The notes under the pieces were generated by a model, which was not told the origin of the DNA, did no database searches, and worked only from the letters and a program-made list of their open reading frames with translations. A program made the position numbers and the translations under genes. Shown here one piece after another: positions 35,992 through 47,820 of a stretch of 64,000 bases of DNA; position 1 is the stretch's first letter; the number at the start of each line of letters is the position of its first letter. The stretch covers positions 9,195,641-9,259,640 of the forward strand of contig OZ022589.1 of assembly GCA_963669155.1 (NCBI GenBank), read 5' to 3'. Source of the stretch: Arbacia lixula (taxonomy: Eukaryota > Echinodermata > Echinoidea > Arbacioida > Arbaciidae).

Positions 35992-36044
35992 GCGGTGCAA
36001 TGATTTTTCGGGCTCTACCAACACGCAGTGACCGACATCATTTA

Positions 36045-36520
36045 TATTTAAGACAAATGGCTATCAGACGAAATGGCTATTGGATGATTGGGGAATTGGT
36101 CGAAATGGTGATTAGACAATTTGGTTGATAGACGCACTGATCATTGGACCTAATGGTTGATGGACGAAATGATTATTAGACGAAATAGCAATTGGACGAG
36201 TTGATAAGTAGACGATGTGGATATTGGAACAACGGAAATTAGCCGACATGGCTGAGACCAAATGAACGTTGGACAAACTCATAAATGGACGATTTGGCGT
36301 TAGAAGAAATGGATTTAGATGAAATGGTTGTAGACAAATTGGTTATAGACCAATTGGTGATTAGACGAAATAGCTATTGGATGAAATGATGACTGGACGA
36401 AATGGGTGGTAGACGAAATGTTGATGGATGAAATGGCTTTAAACGAAATGAATGTACTCGAAATGGCTATTAGACGAAATGTCAGTAGACGAATTGGCAT
36501 TTGGACCCATCCATCTCACA
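36045..36520. repeat. Minisatellite of gacgaaatgg-type units
   Basis: About 20-25 degenerate units of some 15-20 bases, each variants of 'tagacgaaatggctattg'. It begins 55 bases after the assembly gap, so the array may extend into it. The antisense Ser/Ile-rich ORF is produced by the repeat. Confidence 0.85.
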
Positions 36521-36804
36521 ACCTGGTTTCCTAGGCTAGTGAGGAAAATGATGTACAATAGAAATAAAAAAGTGAAATCATTAAATGTTAAGAATGTACC
36601 TCAAAAGAACGTCTACATTAACATCTTCCATTTTTTGTTTTTTTGTGTGTGTATGAAGGTAAGCTACCTGAACCAGTTTTGGAGAAGCAAAATATCCACC
36701 GCAATGGATTAGCCTTTCACGTCATCACGCAATGGCATCACATCGGATAACAAAGATGGAGGATCTGTTGTTGGTGAATGCTCATCCCCCAGTCTCATCA
36801 CAAT

Positions 36805-37043
36805 GATAGCACCTGCACATCTGCAACCCTACAGCATTTAGTGAATGAAGAAAACATTGACATCCCAGATGAAGATGGAATGACGCCACTGATGGAAGCC
36901 GGCTCCATGCACAGGTCAGGAAGATGTTGTCAAGATGTTGTCAGCCAAAAGTGCGAAGCCAAACATTCAAAAGCCAGACGACAGGAAAAATGCACTGCAT
37001 TTTGCCTTCTTTGAAAAAAAAATAAAGAAGTGCAAATGGCTGG
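36805..37043 (+). pseudogene. Ankyrin-repeat fragment, frameshifted
   Basis: Encodes ankyrin-type text: LQHLVNEENIDIPDEDGMTP then LMEAGSMHR in one frame, and DVVKMLSAKSAKPNIQKPDD then RKNALHFAFFEKK one frame over. DEDGMTPLMEA and DDRKNALHFAF sit at the expected 33-residue spacing of DxxGxTPLHxA motifs. The frame changes by one base near 36917, so the copy is broken unless the assembly is wrong. A donor-like ctg|gtgaga at 37043 suggests an exon origin. It could be an exon of a larger gene or a stray pseudogene. Confidence 0.55.
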
Positions 37044-37044
37044 T

Positions 37045-38179
37045 GAGAATTGTGATGTGCCTTCCATCTTTCATAAACGTGTGGCAATATTGGAAACTGA
37101 TGAAGCATGGGGCTGTCCTACAGACTCTTATTCTGATTTAAGGGCGCGTTTTCCATTCCTTGTGAGTTATATGTCATTTCCTTCTTTCTGAACTTCCAAT
37201 GTCAATCCACCATGAAAGAGGATCACGATACTCTTGGCTGTAATAGCCTTTTAAAATATTCTGAATGACATCTGTGGATTTTGTTGCAGTGTTTGTTACA
37301 GATTGATAGTTGGACACGCCAGTCTAAAAAAGTGTTTACTGGACTACATTTTTCATAAGTTTTGGATAGCCAACCACATTGGTGAACTGGTTCAGATAAG
37401 GAAAATATAAGCTGGCACGTCAATTTTATGATTCCACCTACTTCCTAAAAATGTTCAGACTTTACTCTGCGCATTTGGACATGCATGAAAACTGAGAAAA
37501 TGATCATTTTAGTTGTTTTCATGCATAATATACTGAGAGTTTGCATTTCGTAATGACCTATATACCATGATTTTATGCTGTGGATCAGTTCTATGGTGTG
37601 GATCAGTTCTTGATGGTCTGTTGGGGCGTTACTTGTACAGTATCAAAATTAATTGTATACATGTAATTTCTAATTGTGGCTTGACCAAGTCATGATATGA
37701 TAGACATGTCCAATATTAAATCAATTATTCTCAGAAAGATACAAACATAAAGTTTTGTGCAGAAATCCTTGACGATATTGAAAAAAAAAATGCATGTCTG
37801 ACGGGTGAGACGTTACGGCCCCTCGTGATCAGTCCTGGATCCGCCACATGTATGGGATCTTTACGAAAAACTGAAACCGTTAACCCATTAATGCATTGCA
37901 TTTATTTCCACAATCAATTTTAGTGAAAGAGCCAGCAATAACCCCTGGCCTACCTGGCATACTTTATGCCTTATGCACAGCACAGAGCTACAGCTAGCCA
38001 TGTATATATAAAACACATGCCTAGCTTGTGGTCACACATGCCTACACACAGAATGGGTCTAGGGATTGGCTGAGAACACACACACACACACACAAACATA
38101 TGCAGAGAGCTATAGGCCATGCAAGACATGCATGCCTAGCATGCGCAGCTGTGACTTGATTGGCTGAGAGCTGATGTCC

Positions 38180-38214
<35 letters not shown>

Positions 38215-38890
38215 GGCATACTTTACACAGATAAGCATGTTACACATAGCTTATGCACATACACACAACCTATACACAGTCAACTCATCTAATTATGTAT
38301 GCGCGCATGTGCGCGCCCTGGCCCAGAAACACTAACCTTGTTTGCACTGTTGCTGTGCAAAACAGGATCTTTCACTGACAGTAAAGTGAATTTTCCAATT
38401 AGAGCCCTTGTAAAAATCATAACTGATGGCATGATTTTTTTGGTGAGCTAGCAAGCTGCTCTATGATTGGTTGGATTATTCTGCCTCTGTAGGAAAAGTC
38501 CCAGGTCTATAGACTTTCTAGTTTTTGAGTTATTGCTGAGTGACGCAATACATGTATGTGTCGCTCTGGCGTGGAGACAGTGGTTTAAAGCTGCATTACG
38601 CATTAAAGTATGTGGCCCACCATTTAGCACCACCACGAGGTCGAGACGGTCGGTAAATGGATTTAATGATGGTCGAGAAACATGTATAGTCTCAAAACAA
38701 TTTGAAAGGGGAGAGGTTCAACCCATTGTTATAAAGTGTATCAACTAATAAAGAGTTAGATCTGAAGTTACATGGACATGAATTGATGATGGATGGGGGT
38801 AGATCTATATTATACTTTTTAACAAAGTAACTTAGATCTATAAAACAGTGTTTTACAACCCTAATTAATGTTAAAGTTTGAAATTATTCA
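37045..38890. other. Gene-free stretch with (CA)n microsatellites
   Basis: Microsatellites at about 38072-38094 and 38183-38213. Short open frames at 38448-38748 on both strands have no recognisable product. Confidence 0.6.
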
Positions 38891-38924
38891 TAGACCTACC
38901 TCGCCTTCGTTGCTCATTTTGATC

Positions 38925-39105
38925 ATGGACTCTCCGTCTCCTAAATTGTGTGCGAGTTGTACGTCTGCAGAACAGAGTTAAAGGCAGCATGGTCCTGGTT
39001 CTCGAAATCCGAATCCGAGCCCAGTAGTTCCGCTACACCTTCTCTCACCTGCTGGATAGCCTCTCGGGCAGAGGAAACAATCGCTTCTACAGTTTGTGAG
39101 TGTGC
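38925..39105 (-). CDS. Short Gln/Glu-rich open segment, unrecognised
   Basis: On the minus strand ATG at 39104 opens MAHSQTVEAIVSSAREAIQQ, then VREGVAELLGSDSDFENQDH. It looks protein-like (amphipathic helix, acidic) but is short. It has no known family and borders the fossil ORF cluster at 39240-40330, to which it may belong. Low confidence. Confidence 0.3.
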
Positions 39106-39239
39106 CATTTTTGTATAATTATAAAAAAAATCATAAAAAATGGCGTACTGGAGAGCAACAACTCTGTAGCAAATTAACGAACTACAACGTTAGTGCATTT
39201 ATGTATCTACTGAGGAGAGGAAAAATACTGGAATCGTAA

Positions 39240-40330
39240 AAAATCTTGACTTGTCGATTCGCTGTGATCATCACTTGACATAATTGCCACGTTGGTTATT
39301 TTCCTCATTCTCCTTTTCTTCTGCTCTTAGCTCTGCTATCTTGGTCTCTTGTGCTCCCATCTCCTCTTGGGCTATTTCCATCTCTTGTGTTCCTTCTCTT
39401 CTAGTCTGTGTATCTTCTTCCAATTCTGTTAATTACCTTTTCCGCCATCAATTCTGTTTCCGCTCCGTTTCTTCTGCCAGTTCTCTCAGCATAGTCTCTT
39501 CTGCCAGTTCGGGTATCTCCAACACTTGATCTTCTCCCAGTCCGTGTAACATCTGGAGGGCGTGTCATGAACGTTGTCAGCACTGACCAAATGGTCAGTG
39601 CTGACAACTTCAGTGAAATCCTCAGTTTTGATTGACTGAGAAGCACTAGCCTCTGACTGTTACTATGGTAACGGTCGAAAAAAGACAGCTTGTCAGACGA
39701 AAAATGTTCATGGAAATGCCCTGCTGTAGTTCGAGTGTTCCTATGTACTCTGGTCATGAAAAGTTTGTGATCCGTAGGACATTCAACATATATAGTCTTT
39801 GTTGAAGCGAGGGGCCATCTGGCCCCTCGCATACGGTACAGAGACAAAGATTTCATGTTTGGATTTCTCCAGGCCTTACTCGCTTTGCCATGTGGATGCG
39901 TAATGTCCCTCGTACAGTCTTGAGTACCGTGCGATCCTGCCTTCTTCTGTTTATCTCACCTGTGCTGACATAAATGATGTCACCTTGAATGCAACCATGC
40001 GTCTCCTGATTGCTTCTGATAGTTATCGATCTAGCTATCTCTTCCGCATTCCTTATCGCCTTTCTACTTTGAACCGCCCAATCACAAAGAAACTTTAGGA
40101 CTCCACCCTCGCCATCACATGGGCCCTTAATGTCGGGCCGCCAGGTAGTGTCTCTCCACTTTGCTTCTAGAACTGATATCGGCAAAGGTGCCTTTGCACC
40201 GATATTGAGCGGCACAGCCATCAGAAAATTGTATTTCTTTTCGGAATTCCATACCTTGTTTCTGGAGATGCTGTCTTGCTTTGTTCAGAAATGTCTCTCA
40301 TACGTCGATATTGTGTTTATGATCGTCGAT
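39240..40330 (-). pseudogene. Broken transposase-like ORF cluster (fossil element)
   Basis: The minus strand contains SDGCAAQY and KGPCDGEGGV motifs at the spacing I recall for a repeat-borne protein family widespread in marine invertebrates (SDG..Q.K, then HGKGPCDG..G). It is followed by a Cys/basic region and a Glu/Lys-rich coiled-coil-like tail. The two acidic motifs suggest a DDE-type nuclease, by memory only. The reading frame has several breaks, so it is a dead copy. A perfect 16-base-arm palindrome (39573-39608) has inserted into it. Which class of element it belonged to is unclear. Confidence 0.5.
39573..39608. repeat. 36-base perfect palindrome
   Basis: Arms gttgtcagcactgacc and ggtcagtgctgacaac are separated by four bases. 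It probably marks the core of a small foldback insertion spanning about 39557-39720, whose outer parts also pair loosely (catgaac..gttcatg). Confidence 0.8.
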
Positions 40331-40599
40331 ACACTCCCTCACAGGTGTACTGTGCTCTAATTATAGGTAGGTACTTATGATAGGATGTATAGTAACCGTC
40401 TTCTTGCCCCAGTGGACAGCATTGATCGCGTCCTGGTATTTGCAATTAGCAGAGTAGACCAATTATGAAAGTTCTTCCTGGAAGCAAGTTTGAAATATAG
40501 TGTTGAGGTCAGTCTTGATTGTGTTTCTGTGTTCTACGTTCCACTGCACCATAGGAATTATGAAGAGTATGAAAATCTGAAATAGATTACCAGATATTT

Positions 40600-40665
40600 T
40601 CTTTATGTAACATGCGAATCCTGTCCGTGACGCCAATTTTGTAACACAGCAACAGATTGAGTCAA
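40600..40665 (-). other. Possible LTR edge with primer-binding-site-like sequence (fossil)
   Basis: On the minus strand, tgttaca is followed by aaattggcgtcacggacagg. The segment starting tggcgtcacgg could pair with the 3' end of a tRNA (Ser type), as in Ty3-like Mag-clade elements. No partner LTR was established and no polymerase genes were seen, so this is a weak reading of an old LTR-element remnant. Confidence 0.25.
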
Positions 40666-40760
40666 GACTCGCAGTGCTTTTTCAGTTCCTTTTATGGCAA
40701 GTTCTGATCAAACCCGAAGTAGACACACATAGAAAAACAAACCTAGAAAAAACCCATGGA
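40648..40760 (-). repeat. 110-base direct repeat, downstream of copy C
   Basis: Begins 'aacagattgagtcaagactc' and includes 'agttccttttat' and 'gttctgatcaaac'. Matches 41661-41768 at about 90% by eye. It marks the tail of the duplicated BEN unit, which makes the unit about 1.0 kb. Confidence 0.85.
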
Positions 40761-41620
40761 AACCTACATACAGGTATGTACACCTTCACTTCTTGACTGG
40801 CTTCTGAGGTTCGACAGCTTTTCATTTCCGTGCCTAGAAAAGACTTTGCATATCCCGGATATGCCAGCTTTACAAAGTCTTTGATTGCTTGCAGTTTGTC
40901 TACAGGCAGTGCTGGATGGGTGACATCTGTCCCCTTGTGCAGATTACACTTCTGGCCAGTCAAAGACGAGGTTAAGAGTACCTCCTTACCAAACAATTTC
41001 ATGAGCAGTCTATTCACCAAGTCCATTGCGGAACTTAGTGAAAGAAGGGCAACAATGTCTTGCGTGGGGAGAATATCTCTTCGGTGAGACTGAAGTTTTT
41101 GTCAGTGGGGTTGTTGGGGTCTTTGAGGACTTTGGCGATGCAAATGAAGATGATGGTCTGCGGGGTGATGTTGGATCTCCTGGTGTAGTTTAGCTTGTGT
41201 ATTCCTCGAGCCTCCTTTAAATTTGCAAGAAAGGCTGGTAGCTCTTTCATTATAGAAATGGTGGTCCTCAACGCCTTGCTCTCTTTCTTCAGCCTGTCCA
41301 CATCCTGCCTTAGGATGTCATTCTGAAACTTTAGAGAATTTGGCTCATTGCAAACTGTCACCTTTGAATTTGAAGGCTTCTTCCTAAGCAGCTCAGCAAG
41401 GTTTGAGGCCTCAGTTGCTTCCTGATCTGCAGCTGCTTTATCCTTCATTTTCTTTTTCCCGTTTTGGAGGAATTTCAAGAGGCTCCTCAAGATCTCTATC
41501 TTCTTCCTCTTGCAATTGTCTACTCCGAACAATTACCCATTTTCCGCGACCCTTTGGCGATTTCACTGCGTCATCTTCGTCTTTCCCACGAGCAAGTCTG
41601 TCCATGCTGGAATTCTATGC
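40690..41620 (-). pseudogene. BEN-domain gene copy C, damaged
   Basis: The minus strand encodes in order an N-terminal KGxxDD and basic segment, a coiled coil (NEPNSLKFQNDILRQDVDRL), a linker, and a BEN domain. The BEN domain is recognised from LVNRLLMKLFGKEVLLTSSL, TGQKCNLHKG, then HPALPVDKLQAIKDFVKLAY. BEN domains bind DNA and often recruit repressors. Compared with its neighbours this copy has the most complete BEN part (40682-41026 is open), but the copy as a whole is broken. Its downstream 110 bases recur after copy B. Confidence 0.65.
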
Positions 41621-41660
41621 TGGATTTTCTATGATTTTTCAGAATTGTCCTATATTTTAA

Positions 41661-41768
41661 CAGATTGAGTCAAGACTCAGTGTTGTTTCAGTTCCTTTTA
41701 TTGCAGGTTCTGATCAAACTCGAAGTAGACAAACATAGTAAAACAAACCCAGAAAAAACTCACTCTCA
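41661..41768 (-). repeat. 110-base direct repeat, downstream of copy B
   Basis: Partner of 40648-40760 in the same orientation, about 1010 bases away. Either a shared 3' untranslated tail or the end of a mobile unit. Confidence 0.85.
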
Positions 41769-42310
41769 ACTCTCTTCCAAGAAACATAGGTGCCATTGGG
41801 CTCTTCGGTGAGACTGAAGTTTTTGTCATTGGGGTTGTTGGGGTCTTTGAGGACGTTGGCGATGCACTCCTGGTGTAGTTTGGCTTGTGTATTTTCGAGC
41901 CTCCTTTAAATCTGCAAGAAGGGCTGGTAGGTCTTTCAATATATAAATGGTGGTCCTCAACGCCTTGCTCTCTTTCTTCAGCCTGTCCACATCCTGCCCT
42001 AGGATGTCATTCTGAAACTTTAGAGAATTTGGCTCATTGCAAACTGTCACCTTTGAATTTGAAGGCTTCTTCCTAAGCAGCTCAGCAAGGTTTGAGGCCT
42101 CAGTTGCTTCTTAAAACGCAGCTGCTTTATCCTTCATTTTCTTTTTCCTGTTTCGGAGGAATTTCAAGAGGCTCCTCTAGATCTCTGTCTTCTTCCTCTT
42201 GCAATCGTCTACTCCGAACAATCACCCAATTTGTCGATTGCACTGCGTCATCTACGTCTTTCCCACGAACAATTCTGTCCGTGCTGGACTTCTATGCTGG
42301 ATTTTCTATG
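41769..42310 (-). pseudogene. BEN-gene copy B, lacking the BEN domain
   Basis: Carries the N-terminal basic segment and the same coiled coil (QNDILGQDVDRLKKES) as copy C, then a Thr/Pro linker. It passes straight into the shared 110-base tail, so the BEN portion is absent. Damaged. Confidence 0.6.
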
Positions 42311-43465
42311 ATTTTCCAGAATTGTCCTATATGTAATGCTCACTTTATCAATTATGCAGATTAGGTGCCCCAAATTAGCATAAATTTGCATATCACCAAA
42401 TTTTTCTTTATGAAATTTTGAAATTCAACATTTCGGCTCTCTAATCCCACCAAAGATTACTTCATAAAATATAGACGAAATTGTGGATTCTAGGGGGACC
42501 TTTTCTTGGACTTGCTCTATTACAACGGCATTATAATTTAATTCATTTCAATCAGTCAAAGCAAAAATACCTTGGCTGAAAACATGCTTTGTATTGAAAT
42601 TGTACATGAAATCACATCAATGGTCACAGCAAGGTCTGCACATCACAAATTTGCACATAGTGATTCATAATCATTAATGCGTGACTGATCACAATTTGCA
42701 ACTAGATGTAATTTAAACAAAGGCTTATCTCTTTGAACACATGATATATAATTTATTATATTTTATAATAGGTAAGTTAGGATTTTTTTTTGTTCCACAT
42801 AGCTCATCTTCTCATTTTGCATGGTTAAATAAAGTGTACAAATAATTCCTTGGGACACTGTACCTGTACGGCTCATCTAGCCCCTCTCCTCCGCCCCCCC
42901 CCCCCCCCCCCCCCCCACCACCACTGGTACCAGGTACCACCCACAAATGGAAATAGAAGACATTTTTTGTTTTTACATTAATTCTCCTCCTCAATTCTTC
43001 TCAGATTGGATTCTTCTACCCCCTCCCCCCCCCCCCCCCCTCTTTCTGAGGAAATCTACAAGGTCCTCTTCTTCATCTTGTTGCTCCATATCTTGGTTGA
43101 AAGGATCGAGACCTACAGTGTGAAGAAAAGGAATACAATTAATGCGCTGGATCTATTCCAATGATTGTAGTTGCATAGACTTCACAAGAAAAAAATGTGA
43201 TATGCCAATATTACAGACAACGGTAGAGCTTGCCACTCTTTCCATTTTCTACATAGACGTCTATACATGTCAGGGCATGGTGAGTTTTGGGTGGGTTGGG
43301 TGAGTTGAGGCCTACACAAAATATATGTCAGTTTTGATGTGGTCCTCGATCAATCCTGTTCATTTGGGCTGTATAGATCTACATGGGGAGCATTCAGAAA
43401 TTTAATCCATCCCTTCATTCAATTTGCCACAAAACCCACGTTTGCACAAAAACGTGCTTACCAGA
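42311..43465. other. Spacer with poly(C) tracts
   Basis: Two long runs of C, at about 42895-42917 and 43025-43040, lie in AT-rich DNA. They separate BEN copy B from copy A. The Gly-run ORF on the minus strand is an artefact of the C tract. Confidence 0.7.
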
Positions 43466-43469
43466 TCCA

Positions 43470-44345
43470 AGTCCAAAATCTTTACATATCCCAGATATGC
43501 CAGCTTTATAAAGTCTTTGATTTGCAGTTTTTTACAGGCAGTGCTAGATGGGTGACATCTGTCCCCTTGTGCAGATTACACTTCTGGCCAGTCAAAGATG
43601 AGTTTACGAGTAGCTCCTTCCTCACCAAACACTTTCATGAGCAGTTCATTCACCAAGTCCTTTGCGGAACTTGGTGAAAGAAAGGCGACACTGTCTTGCG
43701 TGAGGAGAATATCTCCAGATGCCGTTTTCAACTCTCTTCCGAGAAACATAGGTGCCATTGGGTTCTTCGGTGAGACCGAGGTCTTTGTTATTGAGCTCGT
43801 TGGGGTATTTGGTGTCATTGGGGTTGTTGGGGTCTTTGAAGACTTTGGTGATGCAAATGAAGATGATGGTCTGCGGGGTGATGTTGGATCTCCTGGTGTA
43901 GTTTGGCTTGTGTATTCTCGAGCCTCCTTTAAATCTGCAAGAAGGGCTGGTAGCTCTTTCATTATAGAAATGGTGGTCCTCAACGCCTTGCTCTCTTCAG
44001 CCTGTCCACATTCTGCCTTAGGATGTCATCCTGAAACTTTAGTGAATTTGGCTCACTGCAAACTGTCATCTTTGAATTTAAAGGCTTCTTCCTAAGCAGC
44101 TCAGCAAGGTTTCAGGCCTCAGTTGCTTCCTGATCTGCAGCTGCTTTGTCCCTTATTTTCTTTTTGGAGGAATTTTAAGAGGCCCCGCAAGATCGCTGTC
44201 TTCTTCTGCTTGCAATCGTCTACTCCAAACAATCAACCTCTTTCTGTGACCCTTTGGCGAGTCTACTTCGTCATCTACGTCTTTCCCACGAACAATTCTG
44301 TCCATGCTGGACTTCAGGTACGCCTTGTCATCCTGGCTGGACATG
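43470..44345 (-). pseudogene. BEN-domain gene copy A, damaged
   Basis: The minus strand starts with ATG at 44344 (MSSQDDKAYLKSSMDRIVRG), continues with the basic segment, coiled coil and a long Ser/Thr/Pro linker (SFASPKSSKTPTTPMTPNTP), and ends with BEN-domain remnants (KDLVNELLMKVFGEE, and a HKG-like piece). The linker is most complete here. The copy is broken. It shares most of its length with copies B and C at high identity, so the three arose by fairly recent duplication. Confidence 0.65.
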
Positions 44346-45690
44346 AACTCGAGTAGGGAACACGACCAGCTTCTACAATTATAATAGCTCTAAACCAATA
44401 TGACAATTCACAATACTGATGTTACTAACAGATTGAATGGGCCAGGGAACTGTGAGAATGTCTCACACAACTCCCTCCCAGGATGAACATGGGGCAATGT
44501 AGTAAATACTGCCTGAATATAAGGACATTTGGGCATTGTTAAGAGATAATCCTAACACTGAATCTACACCCTTTTCCATTAATTTGCTCTACGTCAAAGC
44601 TCTCCATTTTGTGCAGGGATAAGAGCCCATAAAAGAGTCCTTGACTCTTCCAGTGAAAGTCCACCCACATTGTTATGACTTTCTATGCAAAGTGGTCAGC
44701 TCATGTTACACTGGGCGATGTCTATGCCTAAATATGGTCATTCTCTTTTGACCGGAAACCCAATTTCTTAAAATGTAGCTAAGAGAAAGTCATTTCCGTC
44801 TTTTCTTACTCTTATTGAAACTCTTATTCTTTTGCTGGTAACATTACCTTGTTAAAATCACAATGTTACATTCACATGTATTCACAACAAGGGTGCATTT
44901 AAGATTGTGGACAGATTTCTAAAATGTTAAGTAACTGTTAAAGCTGCATCTTGTACAGTGTACGTAATGTTATTGTGTTTTGATGTGACATATTGTGACA
45001 AAAAATATTGTTATTAATGTGACAAAAAGGGTTTACTTTATAAATGTTAGCATACTTGAGATTCTTCTAAACTTTATTTTGAATGGAGGACACTTGGCTC
45101 TAGTCACTTTTAAGCATTGTGTTGTGCGTTATGCAGTCTAAGTCTAAAAACAGCTCTATTTCATATGTTCTGCATGCCAAATGGTTTCTCAAAGTGTTGC
45201 AAAAATGTGTTATTATGATTTGATGCTGTCTATAGTGGTAGTGAAATACGAGCTGTGATTGGTTAGATTGGTACCGCGCGACCTCCCTTCAAAAAGTTAT
45301 AGTGTACAATATGAAAAATATAACTTTCAATTTTTGGAGGGTGAACCCCGTGTTAAATGAATGGGGAGAATTACACTGCTTACTTGTATGGCACATTGCT
45401 CATTGCGTATTTTCACCGCGGGCGCGTTAATTGGTCATTGTATTCGCGTTGCAAAAGGCGCAGAAACAAAAAGCATCGTGACGTCATGTTGGACACTGCT
45501 GCAAAAAGCACGCAAACAAAAAGCATGGTGAAGTCATGTTGGACACTCCTCTTGACTAAAATCATGAAGGGGACTTAGATCAAAGGATCTATTTACTATA
45601 ATAAATAGTGAATGCTCTATCATACAATATTACTGGACTATCCAGTATATTGTACAATAGATTGTACACTATTTATATAACATTGTATAT
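44346..45690. other. Gene-free stretch with a two-copy tandem repeat
   Basis: At about 45447-45548 a 51-base unit ('aacaaaaagcat' then 'gtcatgttggacact') is repeated twice. No exon recognised. Confidence 0.6.
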
Positions 45691-45693
45691 GAT

Positions 45694-45834
45694 CTGGGGG
45701 GCATTTCATCAGAGGACTTGTCAGATATTTTATCCAACAAGTTTGCTCTCGGCCAATAAGATGCAAGCATTTCAGTAGCTTATAACAGTTTGTCGGATAA
45801 AACGTCCGACAAGTCCTTTGATGAAATGCCCCCA
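45694..45834. repeat. Foldback element
   Basis: 'gggggcatttcatcagagga' at the left and its inverted form (tcctttgatgaaatgccccc) at the right. The arms of about 50 bases also share 'cttgtc..gatattttatcc'. Confidence 0.85.
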
Positions 45835-45990
45835 TGCTGTCAAATAATGACTGTTGTGTAAGATAACACACTCAAGTATTCAAATATTGTCTCTCTTTTA
45901 TAAGAACAAGTATTGTAAAGTTTACTGATGGATGAACAACAATATTAATTATTATATTCATATTTATATTTATATGTATATGTATATTTT

Positions 45991-47402
45991 TATGCCTCCA
46001 CGAAGTGGCCGGAGGCATTATGTTTTCGGGTTGTCCGTCCGACCGTCCGTAGGTCCGTCCCGCATCCGTTTTAGGCAATATCTTGAGAACTGTTAACCAG
46101 ATTTGCTTCAAACTTGGTACAGGTGTACATGTGTGTATCGCATGAAACTGATGAAATGTCTAAAATAGGGGTCAATTCTGATTGAGGTCAAAGGTCAATG
46201 AACAATGAAAAATTGCCCCAAATTGACCTTTTTCACAATAAAGCCAAATTCAATGATGCAATTCTCATGAAACATGGAACAAAGATGGATTCCTACTTGG
46301 GAATTGACTGGTGACATTTTTTATGAAATTCCTGAGAGTTCAAAGGTCAATGAACTTCGTCAAATTGGGTAAAAACTACCCCAAACCTTACATTTTTTAC
46401 CAGAAAACCTAATCCAAAAGTGCACTTTGGATGCACTACTTGGGAATAGACTGGTGACATTTTTTAAGAAATTCCTGAAAGTTCAGAGGTCAAAGGTCAA
46501 TGAACTTCGCCAAAATTGGGTAAAAACTACCCCAAACCTTACATTTTTCACCAGAAAACCTAATCCAAAAATGCACTTCTCATGAAACGTGGTACTACGA
46601 TGGATCACTACTTGGGGATAGACTGGTGACATTTTTCAGGTGAAATTCCTGGAAGGCCAGAGGTCAATGAACTTTGCAACAATTTGCTAAAAATCGGCCC
46701 CAAATTGATATTTTTCACAATAAACCAAATCCAATGGTGAAGTTGTCACCAAACATGGTACAGAGATTTTTCACTTCATGGAGGTAGATTAATGAAAGTT
46801 TGGGTAAAATTCCTGAAAGGTCAAAGGTCCAGGAACTTTGCCAAAAATTAGCTGAAAATTAACCCCACAGTGATATTTTTCAAAATAAATCAAGATCCAA
46901 TTGTGCAATACCAACCAAACATGGTGCAAAGATGGATCACTACTGATGATATATTTGGTGAAATTTCTCAAAGATCAGAATTCATATGTCAATGAACTTT
47001 AACAAAATTGGCTAAAATTGTCCCAAATTTAATATTATTCACATTGAATACAAATCTAATGGTTCAATTTAAACCAAACATGGTACAGAGATATATCACT
47101 TCATGAAGGTAGACTGGTGAAAGTGTGGGTAAAATTTCTGAAAGGTCAAAGCAATGAACTTAACTAAAAAATTGGCTAATTTTAAACAAACATGATACAC
47201 GGATGGAGTTAGACGGACTGATTAGATTGGAAGTGAAAGAAGTAAGAGGTCATAGGTCAATGAACATTGCCAAACTCGGCTAAACATGGAAATTCAGAAT
47301 ATGATATTTTCATTTCACATAGGTTAAATGGTTCATTGCCCACTAAACAGGTTTTCTGAGAATAAATCTAAATAGAGCTAGCAAAGTGGCGGAGACACAT
47401 GT
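45991..47402. mobile_element. Repeat element I with internal subrepeats and AGGTCA sites
   Basis: Starts 'tatgcctccacgaagtggcc' and ends ctagcaaagtggcggagaca, so the ends form a loose inverted repeat (gcctccacgaagtgg / gtctccgccactttg). Near the left end is a (cgtc)n-rich segment. The body is made of degenerate units of about 100-180 bases containing 'ggtcaatgaacttcgcc', 'cctaatccaaaa' and 'gatggatcactacttgg'. Perfect AGGTCA-A-AGGTCA motifs occur at 46185-46197 and 46487-46499. No ORF. Confidence 0.75.
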
Positions 47403-47820
47403 ATCGACTGCACGGCAGTCAAATTGCTGTAGTTCTTTTTCCTTTTGTATTGTTTGTAACATATTTACTGTGTAGCATCAACAATATTATCAACAGTAAA
47501 AAGGAAAAAAGAAAGAAAAAAGCTGACTTGCTTCATAGTTGTTGTTTTTGTACATGTAAGACATTTATGTGTTATGTATCGTACCATGGATCTACAATAT
47601 GTGTAAGTTAATTTTACATTTTAATGGTTAAGTTCTGTTTTAAGAGAAGTTAGAAAGACCCAATAAGACAATAGAAATGTGTTTATATGTGTCTATTACA
47701 CTGTATCTGCATGTATTCATGTGTCGTGTCACACATCTCCGTGGATATATACCAAGTAATGTACGCTCTCGAGAAAGACTATAATTACTTTGCTGGCGAC
47801 TTGGTGTATTTCCATTTTTG

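Noticed and set aside
36045-36520. Interspersed repeats resembling a CRISPR array
   Set aside because: Degenerate short units with no constant repeat/unique spacer pattern, in a eukaryotic genome; a minisatellite.
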